Positions 35,165 through 43,683 of a stretch of DNA of 64,000 bases are shown here, piece after piece. Source of the DNA: JAHQVK01 sp036788295. Its GTDB lineage: Bacteria; Myxococcota; Kuafuiibacteriia; Kuafuiibacteriales; Kuafuiibacteriaceae. Within the stretch, counting starts at the first letter, position 1. Every line of letters begins with the position of its first letter. The notes below the pieces were generated by a model that saw only the letters and a list, made by a program, of their open reading frames with translations, ran no database searches and was not told the DNA's origin. The stretch lies in contig DAIQNR010000026.1 in the NCBI GenBank assembly GCA_036788295.1, positions 1 through 64,000 on the forward strand, in the 5' to 3' direction. The translations under genes were made by a program, and so were the position numbers.

Positions 35165-35691
35165 GTTGGCTTCCCTTCACCGCCATGGTGGAGGCCCTGC
35201 ACGAGCGAGGGGGCTTCCACGGGATGGGGCTGTCCGCAGGTCTTGCACGCCGTCACCGCGGTGGTCGGCGCGCACGTGTTGCACGAGGTCAGGTAGGCGA
35301 CGCCATGGGCCAGCTCCCGCTCGAGCCCGCGCAGCGCCTCGATCTGCGCCCTGACTTCGGCGAGCTTCGCTTCGAACATGGATCGCGCCGTCTCCATGGC
35401 CGCGGGGGCGGTGTCCGATGCCCCCAGGTCGTCCACGAAGGAGCGGATCTGCCCGAGCGACAGGCCGAGCAGCTGAAGCTTCTCGATCCAATCGAGACGG
35501 AGCAGGGCCTCGTGTCCGTAGAGGCGGTGACCGCCCTCGGTCCGAAGCGCCGGCCCGAGCAGCCCCTTCTCCTCGTAGAGCCGCACCGCGCGCGGGCTCT
35601 TGCCCGCCCGCCGCGCCAGATCGCCGATCCGGAGGCTTGGCTCCTCCCGGCGGGCAGCCGGGTAGCCGAGGATGGGGAGGGGGTGCGCCAC
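35161..35691 (-). CDS. MerR-family regulator of the isc operon
   Basis: A 176-residue MerR-family transcription factor. A winged-helix DNA-binding domain spans about residues 20-90 (LRIGDLARRAGKSPRAVRLYEEKGLL, described in two parts, then GGHRLYGHEAL), followed by a dimerisation helix (about 98-130). The tail carries CX2C-X8-CX2C (Cys137, Cys140, Cys149, Cys152), able to hold a metal or an Fe-S cluster. It heads the isc operon and overlaps iscS by 4 bases (GTGA), so it most likely regulates the operon as IscR does elsewhere. GTG start at 35691. A Zn site is an alternative to an Fe-S sensor. Confidence 0.88.
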   Translation of the reverse strand: MAHPLPILGYPAARREEPSLRIGDLARRAGKSPRAVRLYEEKGLLGPALRTEGGHRLYGHEALLRLDWIEKLQLLGLSLGQIRSFVDDLGASDTAPAAMETARSMFEAKLAEVRAQIEALRGLERELAHGVAYLTSCNTCAPTTAVTACKTCGQPHPVEAPSLVQGLHHGGEGKPT

Positions 35692-35708
35692 GGGGTGTCT
35701 CCGATTCC

Positions 35709-35728
35709 TGACCTTTACGTTAAGGTCA
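35709..35728. promoter_or_regulatory. MerR-type dyad operator, site 1
   Basis: TGACCTT-TACGTT-AAGGTCA (arms of 7 bp) lies 17 bases upstream of the regulator start. Read on the coding (minus) strand it contains TTGACC as a possible -35 within the dyad, as in MerR-family promoters whose spacer holds the operator. The -10 region is weak. It is probably the operator for the MerR-type protein. Confidence 0.55.
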
Positions 35729-35753
35729 AGTTCCCCCTGGTGTTCGCGGATCC

Positions 35754-35767
35754 TGACGTGCGCGTCA
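35754..35767. promoter_or_regulatory. Second dyad, site 2
   Basis: TGACG-TGCG-CGTCA with the same flanks as site 1 (CCTGAC on one side, GTCAAGTT on the other). Dyad centres are 42 bases apart, about four helical turns, so two regulator dimers could bind the same face. It lies between the fabH stop and the regulator. Confidence 0.45.
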
Positions 35768-35802
35768 AGTTCAATCGGGACCGGAGCCGCTCGAGCACCC
35801 TC

Positions 35803-36798
35803 TCACAGCCGAATGACCGCGCTGCCCCACGTGAACCCTGCGCCGAAGGCGCTGCACAGAAAGACGTGGCCGGCCTTGGCCCGGCCGGACCGCATGCACT
35901 CGTCGAGCGCGATGGGGATCGACGCGGCGGTCGTGTTCCCGAAACGCTGGATGTTGTTGTAGACCTTCGAATCATCGAGGCCGAGCGCCTTCTGCACCGC
36001 CTCGGAGATGCGGAGGTTGGCCTGGTGGGGAATGAACAGGTCCACGTCCTCGATCGACATCCCGGCGGTGCCGAGCGCGCGGGCCACCGTCTCTGGCATT
36101 TTTCGGACCGCGTGCTTGAAGACCTCGCGTCCGTTCATCTGGGGGAAGTGGCGGCCCTCGGCCATCATCGCTTTGCTGAGTCGGGGCATCTCCCGAGACG
36201 CGGGCAACTCGACCCACAGCTCTTGGGCGTACCGTCCGTCCGCGCCGACGTCGGTCGCGAGCACCCCGCGGTCCCCTTCCGCGGCGACGAAGACCACCGC
36301 TGCCGCGCCGTCCCCGAAGATGACGCTCACGTCGCGGCCGCGGGTGGACAGGTCGAGCCCCGTGCTGTGCACCTCGGCGCCCACGAAGAGCACCGTGCGG
36401 TACAGGCCGCTGCGGATGTAGGCGTCGGCGAGCTGCGCCCCGTACGCGAAGCCGGAGCACTGGTTTCGAATGTCGATCGCCGGCGTCCCCGGGATCGCGA
36501 GCTTCGCGTTGAGCAGGCACGCCGAGCCGGGGAAGTTGTAGTCGGGGGATAGGGTCGCGAACACGATGGCGTCCACGTCCGATGGCTTCAGCTCGGCCAT
36601 CTCGAGGGCGCGGAGCGCGGCCTCGACCCCGAGATCCGAAGCGCCGGTCGGCTCCGAGATCCATCGCCGCTCCTCGATGCCGGTTCTCTGCCGGATCCAC
36701 TCGTCGCTCGTGTCCATCCACTGCTGGAGGTCCGCGTTGGTCACCACCCGGTCGGGGACGTGGTGGCCGGTTCCAACGATCTTTGCCCTGACGCTCAT
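35803..36798 (-). CDS. fabH: 3-Ketoacyl-ACP synthase III (FabH)
   Basis: A 331-residue thiolase-fold condensing enzyme that starts fatty acid synthesis by joining acetyl-CoA (or branched starter) to malonyl-ACP. The nucleophile is Cys114 (NQCSGF), the His is in PHQANLRI and the Asn in FGNTTAASIP. The full KAS III N-terminus TNADLQQWMDTSDEWI is present. The start has the ribosome site GAGGAGA. The broad starter specificity found in myxobacteria (branched iso acids) cannot be read from sequence. Same strand as the isc operon, separated by 111 bases with two dyads. Confidence 0.95.
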   Translation of the reverse strand: MSVRAKIVGTGHHVPDRVVTNADLQQWMDTSDEWIRQRTGIEERRWISEPTGASDLGVEAALRALEMAELKPSDVDAIVFATLSPDYNFPGSACLLNAKLAIPGTPAIDIRNQCSGFAYGAQLADAYIRSGLYRTVLFVGAEVHSTGLDLSTRGRDVSVIFGDGAAAVVFVAAEGDRGVLATDVGADGRYAQELWVELPASREMPRLSKAMMAEGRHFPQMNGREVFKHAVRKMPETVARALGTAGMSIEDVDLFIPHQANLRISEAVQKALGLDDSKVYNNIQRFGNTTAASIPIALDECMRSGRAKAGHVFLCSAFGAGFTWGSAVIRL

Positions 36799-36993
36799 CG
36801 GTCTCTCCTCGCTTCCCCTGCCCGGGGCCATCGGCGCCCGGATCGGCCGGCTCCTGTGCCGAGCCAAGCGCCGCTTAGCTTCCAGAGCGACCGAACGCAA
36901 ACCCGTCCCGGCCCACCCTTGCATCTCGCGTTGGCGTTTCCGTGACGAAGTGGCAGGGTCTCGCCGCTGCGCCGCTCGGCGCCGACGCCCGCC

Positions 36994-39546
36994 ATGAGGA
37001 CCCCGATCCACCACCCCCTCCCTCCGCGACGCTCTGCGATCGCCCTCGTCGCCGCGCTGGCGCTCGCCTGTGGCGATGACCCGGTCGACCCGACGCCCGA
37101 CGCAGGAGGCCCGGACGCCGGTCGCCCGGACGCGAGCGGACCCACCGAGACCATGCTCGAAGCGGCCGCGGAGCGAGGACTGGGAACGCTCGGGACCGTG
37201 GTGGGCGCCGCTGGGCTCCGGGACCTGCTGTCCGGTCCGGGGACCTTCACCCTTTTTGCGCCCACGGACGCCGCTTTCGCCGCGATCGAGGCCCCCAGCC
37301 ACCCGGGGCTGCTCGCGAACGTGCTCGCAAACCACCTCTTGCCGTTTCCGAACGACGCCCGAGCGGTGCTGGCGGCGGGCAGCCTGCGCAACTCCGCTGG
37401 CCTCCGCCTCCCGGTGGACCCTTCCGTGCCCTCGGTGGGCGGCGCCGCGCTCGGTGAGACGGACATCTTCGCGAGCAACGGGATCCTTCACGTCATCGAG
37501 CAGGTGATCTTGCCCCCGACGATCCCCGAGTTCGTGAGCGGCTCCACCGAGACCTCGACGCTCGCCGCCGTCCTCGCCGCCGCCGACCCATCGGTCGCGC
37601 AGGCTCTGGCGGTCGCGGGGCCGATCACGGTCTTCGCCCCCGTCAACGCGGCCTTCTCGCGGGTCGACGCCGCGGCCCTGCTCGCGGACCGGGCGTTCCT
37701 GACCGAAGTCCTCCGGTTCCACGTCGCATCCAGCCAGTTCCTCCGCGAAAACCTGGTCGACGGCCTCGAGATCACGATGGCGAACGGTCAAACCCTCCAG
37801 GTCAGCCAGGACCTCGGCGGGCGCCCCATCTTGACCGACGGGCAGTCGCGCACCATCCGGGTCGAGGGCCAGATCCGGCTTCGAAACGGCGTGGTCCACC
37901 TGGTGGACCGGGTGATGCTTCCGGCGCGGGACGCGGTCGACCTCGTCGCCACCCTCCGCCGCAGCAACCTGAACGCGCTCGCCAACGCGGTCGCTGCCGC
38001 CGACCTCACCGACACCCTGCAGGGGATGGGTCCGTTCACCGTCTTTGCCCCCAGCGACGCCGCGTTCGCCGCGCTCGGAGCGGCCGCGCCCACGCAAGCC
38101 GACCTGCTCGCCAACGTGCTCCTCAACCACCTCTCCGAAGGGGCCCGCACCACCCAAAGCCTAGCCCGGACGCCGGTGGTGCCGAGCCTCGGGGGCTTCG
38201 ACCTTCTCGTCGATTTCCGCGGGGACCCCCCAACCGTCAACGGAGCTGGCTTCGGGGCGACGACCAACGAGCGGGCGACGAACGGGGTGGTCCACGTCGT
38301 GGACCGGGTTCTCGTGCCCCCGACGATTCTCGCTGCCGGTCGCACCACGGAGGCGCTCTCGACGCTGGTCCGACTGCTCGGGCAGGCCAGCGAGCCGGTC
38401 CAAAACGCCGTCGACGTGGCCGGCCCGATCACGGTGTTCGCGCCGGTCAACTCCGCTTTCGCCGGCTTCGACCTCGAGGCGCTCGAGCGCGACCAGGGTC
38501 GCCTCGACGAGCTCCTGACCTACCACGTGCTCGAAGGCCAACGGGTCGCGAACCAGCTCGCGAACGGACAAGTCCTGCGTATGGCGAACGGCCTCGATGT
38601 GACCGTTCGGATCGAAGGACGGGACGTGAGCCTCGTCGACGAGGCTGGAAACGTCGTGCCCGTGGTGCAAGCCGACCTGCGCTGCCGAAACGGCGTCGTC
38701 CACCTGCTCGGAGGGGTCCTGAGCCCCCAGCACCTGGTCGAAGTGGCGCAGATCAACGGGCTCACCGGGCTCCTCGGAGCGGTAGACCGGGCGCAGCTGT
38801 CCACCACGCTCCGGACCGGGGGCCCGTTCACTTTGTTTGCGCCTTCGAACGACGCCTTCGCCGCGCTCGGCTTGGACCTCTCGGTCATCCGACCGGAAGT
38901 GGTCGCCAACGTGCTGCTCAACCACCTGGTTCCGGGACGCCAGCTCGCGGCGGACGTGCTCGGGGTCTCGGCGCTGCGCACCGTGGGCAATTTGGAGCTG
39001 GCGGTGACCTCGACCCCTGGATTCGAGCGGATCGAGTCGGCGCAGTTCGAGGTGCTCGACGTCGACGCTTCCAACGGCGTCGCCCACGTGATCGACACGG
39101 TCCTGGTGCCCCCGACCGTGCTCGAGGTGGCCGGGGAGACCCCGACCCTGAGCGCGCTGGTGACGGCGGTCGGTCGGGCATCGCCGGCCGTGCAGCAAGC
39201 TCTGGCGCCTCGGGTGATCGGCGGGGGCGGGGTCCCGATCACGGTGTTCGCGCCGCTGGACTCCGCCTTTGCCGCCCAGATGCTCGACCCGAGCGCGCTC
39301 GACCAAGCGGTCCTCGACGACGTGCTGCGGCACCACGTGCTCCCGGGCCAGCTCGTGACCGAATCCCTCCCCGGCTCGCTTCGGATCCGGACGTTCAACC
39401 AGCAGTTCATCAACATCAACCGCCCGGCGAGCGGCCCGGTGACCGTCACCGACGCTCAGGGCAACGTAGCGACGGTGGTCGCGGCGGACATTCGCACCCT
39501 GAACGGGGTGGTGCATCTCATCGACCGTGTCCTCCTCCCCAACTGA
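36994..39546 (+). CDS. Lipoprotein with six fasciclin (FAS1) domains
   Basis: An 850-residue exported lipoprotein. The lipobox ALALACGDD makes Cys27 the lipidated residue. A short Pro/Asp linker precedes six FAS1 domains, each about 130 residues with the FAP.. box (FAPTDAAF, FAPVNAAF, FAPSDAAF, FAPVNSAF, FAPSNDAF, FAPLDSAF), the NVLxNHL or xxHV helix and a closing NGVVHLVDRVLLPP strand. Odd domains resemble each other (PFTLFAPxDAAFAAL then NHL), and so do even ones (GPITVFAPVNxAF), so three copies of a two-domain unit are likely. FAS1 domains mediate adhesion. It is probably on the outer membrane surface. Confidence 0.95.
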   Translation: MRTPIHHPLPPRRSAIALVAALALACGDDPVDPTPDAGGPDAGRPDASGPTETMLEAAAERGLGTLGTVVGAAGLRDLLSGPGTFTLFAPTDAAFAAIEAPSHPGLLANVLANHLLPFPNDARAVLAAGSLRNSAGLRLPVDPSVPSVGGAALGETDIFASNGILHVIEQVILPPTIPEFVSGSTETSTLAAVLAAADPSVAQALAVAGPITVFAPVNAAFSRVDAAALLADRAFLTEVLRFHVASSQFLRENLVDGLEITMANGQTLQVSQDLGGRPILTDGQSRTIRVEGQIRLRNGVVHLVDRVMLPARDAVDLVATLRRSNLNALANAVAAADLTDTLQGMGPFTVFAPSDAAFAALGAAAPTQADLLANVLLNHLSEGARTTQSLARTPVVPSLGGFDLLVDFRGDPPTVNGAGFGATTNERATNGVVHVVDRVLVPPTILAAGRTTEALSTLVRLLGQASEPVQNAVDVAGPITVFAPVNSAFAGFDLEALERDQGRLDELLTYHVLEGQRVANQLANGQVLRMANGLDVTVRIEGRDVSLVDEAGNVVPVVQADLRCRNGVVHLLGGVLSPQHLVEVAQINGLTGLLGAVDRAQLSTTLRTGGPFTLFAPSNDAFAALGLDLSVIRPEVVANVLLNHLVPGRQLAADVLGVSALRTVGNLELAVTSTPGFERIESAQFEVLDVDASNGVAHVIDTVLVPPTVLEVAGETPTLSALVTAVGRASPAVQQALAPRVIGGGGVPITVFAPLDSAFAAQMLDPSALDQAVLDDVLRHHVLPGQLVTESLPGSLRIRTFNQQFININRPASGPVTVTDAQGNVATVVAADIRTLNGVVHLIDRVLLPN

Positions 39547-40051
39547 CATCCCCGACCAGCTCGAAGCGTTGGCGTTCGGCCAACCGCGGTGCTCGGCCGG
39601 ACCCGTCGCCCGAGAGCCGAGGGTGGTCGGCCTCGGGCCCACCGACCGAGCCCCTCGCCGGCGAACTACCGACGACGGACCGGTGGAGGAGCGGCGCCTC
39701 GTGGAGGAGCGGCGCTTCAGGGCCGTCCACGCCACCTCGCTCGTGGTCCTGGCCGCTGCCCCCGGACTGGCCGGGGCGGCCGGCTCGCTCGCGTTCGGGC
39801 TCGGGGTCGGGTCCACCGAGGCGGTCGCGCTCGGGCTGACCACCTTGGCGGTGGGCTGGGGGTTTCTCGGCTCGATCGCCTGGACAACCGCTCGGAGCGT
39901 GGAGGTCGGGCGGGCCGCGCTCGACCGGGCCCGCGCCCGGCGCGCCCCGGACCCTGGGGCCGGACAGCTGTCGCTCGGCGCTCCCGTCGTTGAAGGCACG
40001 CTGTCCTTCGAGGAGCCGGCCAGACCGGGCTGCCTCGGCCCCCCCCGCTGA
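39527..40051 (+). CDS. Small membrane protein, hypothetical
   Basis: A 174-residue protein whose GTG start overlaps the end of the fasciclin gene by 20 bases in another frame. It has an Arg-rich N-terminus with an 18-bp in-frame tandem (39683-39718, VEERRL/VEERRF), then two adjacent hydrophobic segments (residues about 70-115), then a short charged tail. It is probably a double-helix inner-membrane protein. No family recognised. Minus-strand shadow frames overlap it, so confidence is moderate. Confidence 0.6.
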   Translation: MSSSPTDIPDQLEALAFGQPRCSAGPVAREPRVVGLGPTDRAPRRRTTDDGPVEERRLVEERRFRAVHATSLVVLAAAPGLAGAAGSLAFGLGVGSTEAVALGLTTLAVGWGFLGSIAWTTARSVEVGRAALDRARARRAPDPGAGQLSLGAPVVEGTLSFEEPARPGCLGPPR

Positions 40052-40098
40052 TCTTCCCCCGTCGTCGCCCACCGAGATAGGCTCGACCGTTCGGTTCT

Positions 40099-41040
40099 CT
40101 AGCGCGGTTCGAGCCCAGCGAGGATCGGCACATGGTCGGACAGACCGTGCCACCGGCCGGTTCGGTCCCCGAACCGGTGGCTCCCGTCGAAGTTGGTCTC
40201 GACGAGGCCTGGTCCAACGAACAGGTGATCGAGGCGCATCCGAAAATGGAGAAACCCGCAGGTGGGCCACGCGAGCCGCAGGGCGCCGGCTTCGAGGCCC
40301 AAGCTCCGGGCGAAGGCGTCCTCCACCGGGAGCCGTTCGAGCAAGCGGGCGTAGGCCGGCGACGCAGGCAGGGAGTTCAGGTCCCCGACCACGACGAACC
40401 GGTCCCCGTCGGCGCGGTCGGCGACGAAGTCACAGAGCGCATCGACTTCCGCGAGCTGGTTGTCGCCGTAGCCCATGCGCCCATCCCCCCACCAGATGCG
40501 CTTCGAGAGAAACGACGGGAGGGACAGGTGGGTGTTGAAGACATCGATCGGCTGCCCATCTTTGTCCCGGATGCGAACATGGGCGCAGACCCGTGACTGC
40601 TTGAGCCGAGCGGTGAGCCGAAACCGGCGGTGGGTGATGTCTTGGGGTTCGTGACCGGGCCCGTCATCGACCTCGAGATCGGAGCGAACCAGGACGGCGA
40701 GACCGGTGGTGTAGATGCGCGCCGGTCCCACCCGGTAGGTGTGGGCCGGGAAGTACAGGCCCCGGTAGCGCTCCGGCCGCTCCTGCCGCTCGAGCGCACC
40801 GTCGAGGGCGAGCATGAACGCCTCGAGCTGGGTCTGGCCGTCGAGGGAACGGTCGTGAGAGGGCCGCGACCGAAGCGAGCGGGTCTCCACTTCCTGAAGG
40901 CAAATCACCGCCGGAAGCTCGGGAAGGGTCGCCACCCCATCCGCGATGAGCCGCATGCCCTTCCTGGTGGAGTGAAGCCCCTTCACCGCCGCAACATGCG
41001 CGAAATATCGCACATTGTAGGTCATGACCCGGAGGCCCAT
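40099..41040 (-). CDS. Endonuclease/exonuclease/phosphatase (EEP) family protein
   Basis: A 313-residue EEP-fold hydrolase, metal-dependent phosphodiesterases including exonuclease III and neutral sphingomyelinase. It reads MTYNVRYF at the N-terminus, CLQEVET (metal Glu), FNTHLS, VVGDLNSLP (Asp-Asn) and GLSDHVPI (catalytic Asp-His) in the right order. The ATG at 41040 puts the first strand at the N-terminus. There is no signal peptide, so it is probably cytoplasmic. Substrate (nucleic acid, phosphoinositide or other diester) not determinable. Divergent from the SCP2-like gene. Confidence 0.88.
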   Translation of the reverse strand: MGLRVMTYNVRYFAHVAAVKGLHSTRKGMRLIADGVATLPELPAVICLQEVETRSLRSRPSHDRSLDGQTQLEAFMLALDGALERQERPERYRGLYFPAHTYRVGPARIYTTGLAVLVRSDLEVDDGPGHEPQDITHRRFRLTARLKQSRVCAHVRIRDKDGQPIDVFNTHLSLPSFLSKRIWWGDGRMGYGDNQLAEVDALCDFVADRADGDRFVVVGDLNSLPASPAYARLLERLPVEDAFARSLGLEAGALRLAWPTCGFLHFRMRLDHLFVGPGLVETNFDGSHRFGDRTGRWHGLSDHVPILAGLEPR

Positions 41041-41160
41041 CGCCCCCGGACCACGCCCGACCCCCGTCCCCCGGTCAAGGCACTCCCTCCGTCGACCGCG
41101 AACGTCGCCGACGCCCCAACCGATGGACCTCGCCCTCTCGGGGATGCACCCTCGGAGCGC

Positions 41161-41592
41161 ATGGCCGAGCTGCATCCGACCGAGATCCTGTTCGAGCTGG
41201 TCCTGCCGGGGTTCCTCGAGACCCGAGCCGCCGCGATGGAGGGCTTTCGGGGGACGGTTCGGCTCTCGGTGCGAGGGACGGAGAGGACGTGGACGCTCCG
41301 AGGAGGGGCTCGGCCGTGGCTGGTTCGAGGCGCCGACGCCGCGGCCGACCTCGAGATCACGGTCGAAGAGTCGCTCGTCCTCGACGTGCTCGCCGGCCGC
41401 GCCGACGATCCGGACCGCTGGTTCGAAGAGGACCTCCTGGGCCTCCGAGGCGACAGGACCGTGCTCGACCGCCTGGAGTTCGCCCTGTCCGGCGGCGGCC
41501 GCTCCCTCGACATTCGCGCCTCGGGCCGAACGCGCGGAACGGCCCGCACGCGCGGAGCGGGCCGAACGGGACGAACGGGCCGAACCTCCTGA
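41161..41592 (+). CDS. SCP2-like sterol-carrier-fold protein
   Basis: A 143-residue protein with a single SCP2/sterol-binding-like fold: TVRLSVRGTERTWTL strands and the DLEITVEESLVLDVLAG turn, common in small bacterial lipid-binding proteins. The last 25 residues are a repetitive Arg/Thr/Gly tail (GRTRGTARTRGAG) that is unlikely to be folded. No catalytic residues. It may bind a hydrophobic ligand. Divergent from the EEP gene, 120 bases apart, with no clear promoter. Confidence 0.7.
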   Translation: MAELHPTEILFELVLPGFLETRAAAMEGFRGTVRLSVRGTERTWTLRGGARPWLVRGADAAADLEITVEESLVLDVLAGRADDPDRWFEEDLLGLRGDRTVLDRLEFALSGGGRSLDIRASGRTRGTARTRGAGRTGRTGRTS

Positions 41593-41710
41593 CGCCAGCG
41601 AAGAGGAGGAGGAGCGAGATGGTTCGGCGATTCTCGTCCGAGAGTCGCCGCAGGCGGCCGGCCAGGGACGCAGGAAACGAGCCTGGGGCGTTGGTCCAGC
41701 CCGAGCGGTG

Positions 41711-43522
41711 CTAGCCGGTTCGGTCGAGCGGGGGCCCGGCGCTGGCGAAGGTGCCCCGTTTCGCCGGCTGGCTGCCGCCGGGCGCGGCTCGGTCGAGCCA
41801 GGCTTTGGCGGTCTCGGCCTCGGCTTTCACCTCGGGCTCCTCGATGATGTCGCCGGGGACGAGGCGGCCCGATGGGTCGGTCACTCGCATGAGCGAGACC
41901 TCCGACCATGGCTGGCCGTCGGGCCCGGTGCCGAGCTCGATCACCCCGACGCCGCGGCTGCTCTGCCCCCACGTCCGTCCGGCCCGATCCCATCGCCCGC
42001 TCTGGTCCACCCAAGTATGGGTGTTCACGTACCGCACCCGCCGAGCATCTTTGGTCAGGTAGTTCTGATCCTTGGCGACGTGGGTGTGGCCGTGAAGGAC
42101 CGTGTTCACGCCGAGCGACTGGTGCAGGGCTTCGAGCCGCTTCTCGTACCGAAGCGCCTTCGATCCGGCCCGGCCGGCCTGCCCCTTCAGGATGCCCGGG
42201 AGCCTCTGAAAGAACCCGGCGCCGGCCGAAAACGAGGAGAAGAACGGCTCCGCTGCCGTCTTCTCCACCCGCTCGAGGCCGCGGGCGACATCATCGGCCG
42301 ACAGCTGATCGTCGGGGGAGCGAAACGCGTTGAGCTGCTCCACCAGCTCGGGGAACCGGGCCACGAGCCCCCGGGCGTCTTTGGCCCGAACCTCCGCGTC
42401 TCGTTCTGCCGAGTGCTCGTGCCCCTCCTTCAGGGCGGAGCGAAGGTAGGCGAGGAACATCTTGCCCGCGGTCCGCGGGGCGCCGATCGCCTCTTTGGCA
42501 AAGCCGACCGGGCTCGTGATCGCGTCGCCGATGTAGGGCCGCTTTCGCTCGAGCGCATCGAAGCCGTCCCGGACCCCGTAGTCCCCGAGCGCCATCGGCA
42601 TCTCACGGTGAAGAGCCGTGGGTTCGTACAGCTCCCCGAACGGCCGCCGGGTGAGGTTGTAGCGGTCCTCGTGGTGGCCGTGATCCACGTACGCGTCGCC
42701 GTAGACCGCGAACGGGAGCCGGCGCAGGCGGCCGAGCGCGGCTTTGGCCTCCGCCTCGCTCGCGCCGAGCGCGAGCAGCTCTTCGCGGAGCAGGCCGGTC
42801 AGCCCGAACACCTTCTGAGAGCCCGAATCGAGCGAGCCCTGAAACACGTGCGGGTTCCACAGCTCTCGGTCGTGGTTGCCAGGGAGGAGGTGGATATCGT
42901 GACCGAGCCACAGGTGAAGGGCGAGGGCCCGGAACACCTCCGGGTGGCCCTGCCTCATCAAGTTGAGCTTCACGATGGCGTTCGCGGGGGTGTGGGGCAC
43001 CGGGTGCCCGTCCGGAGGCCGGTCGGGGAACCGGAGGCCGGGCCGGTCCTGCGTGACCTGCAGGAACTCGAAAAAATCCCCGTTCAGGTTGAGGGTCAGG
43101 CGATGGGTCCGGTCACGCCCCCGCAGCGCGGAGACATCGACCGGAGGGTTGCCTCGCCACGGGATCTGCCCCACGCGGTCCACGAAGTCTTCGTGGGCCA
43201 TGCCGATCCCGCGCCGCTCGGCCGGCTTGGCCGCCGCAAGCCACTCCCGGGCGAGCAGGCGCAAGAACTGTTGCGCCTTGTCCGGCTTGAAGTCGTCGAC
43301 CGGGTCTAGCCGCCCCGTCAACGGGTTTTTGCCCGCGGCGATGTGCACGTCACTCAAGGACACGACGCGATGCTCGACCGCCGCCGGCTTCGACCGAGCC
43401 CCGGACGGCGCCGGGCGCTCGGGCAGGCGATCCCGGTCGATGGCGGACCGAGCGGCAGCCATAGACCCGAAATGCTGGGCGGCAGCATCGGCCACCGGCG
43501 CGGTCAGCGGGAGCAGCGCCAT
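41711..43522 (-). CDS. Calcineurin-like metallophosphoesterase
   Basis: A 603-residue phosphoesterase with the dinuclear-metal motifs of the calcineurin superfamily: SDVHIA (Asp-x-His), NGDFFEF, PGNHDRE, VDHGHHED and LHGHTHV. Long inserts separate the motifs, making it larger than the usual 250-300 residue members. No signal peptide is clear at the ATG at 43522. The frame stays open past it only as a shadow of the PhaC gene. Phosphomonoester, diester or nucleotide substrate unknown. Confidence 0.85.
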   Translation of the reverse strand: MALLPLTAPVADAAAQHFGSMAAARSAIDRDRLPERPAPSGARSKPAAVEHRVVSLSDVHIAAGKNPLTGRLDPVDDFKPDKAQQFLRLLAREWLAAAKPAERRGIGMAHEDFVDRVGQIPWRGNPPVDVSALRGRDRTHRLTLNLNGDFFEFLQVTQDRPGLRFPDRPPDGHPVPHTPANAIVKLNLMRQGHPEVFRALALHLWLGHDIHLLPGNHDRELWNPHVFQGSLDSGSQKVFGLTGLLREELLALGASEAEAKAALGRLRRLPFAVYGDAYVDHGHHEDRYNLTRRPFGELYEPTALHREMPMALGDYGVRDGFDALERKRPYIGDAITSPVGFAKEAIGAPRTAGKMFLAYLRSALKEGHEHSAERDAEVRAKDARGLVARFPELVEQLNAFRSPDDQLSADDVARGLERVEKTAAEPFFSSFSAGAGFFQRLPGILKGQAGRAGSKALRYEKRLEALHQSLGVNTVLHGHTHVAKDQNYLTKDARRVRYVNTHTWVDQSGRWDRAGRTWGQSSRGVGVIELGTGPDGQPWSEVSLMRVTDPSGRLVPGDIIEEPEVKAEAETAKAWLDRAAPGGSQPAKRGTFASAGPPLDRTG

Positions 43523-43683
43523 GGCCCGACGGTACGCGATCCCGGCCGGCGCCCAATCAACAAAGGTGTGACAATGTAGTCGAAGGTCGCTCTCCTGCCG
43601 AGACCGCACGGGATCACGTAGAGCCGGCCAAGCTCGGTTGCCGCCCCCAGGTGAAGCCGAAGCCCCGCGAATTCGCCCCCCGA

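Noticed and set aside
35161..35691. Calling the isc regulator IscR
   Set aside because: The DNA-binding domain is MerR-type with a YEEKGLL wing, and the Cys pattern is not that of Rrf2 proteins.
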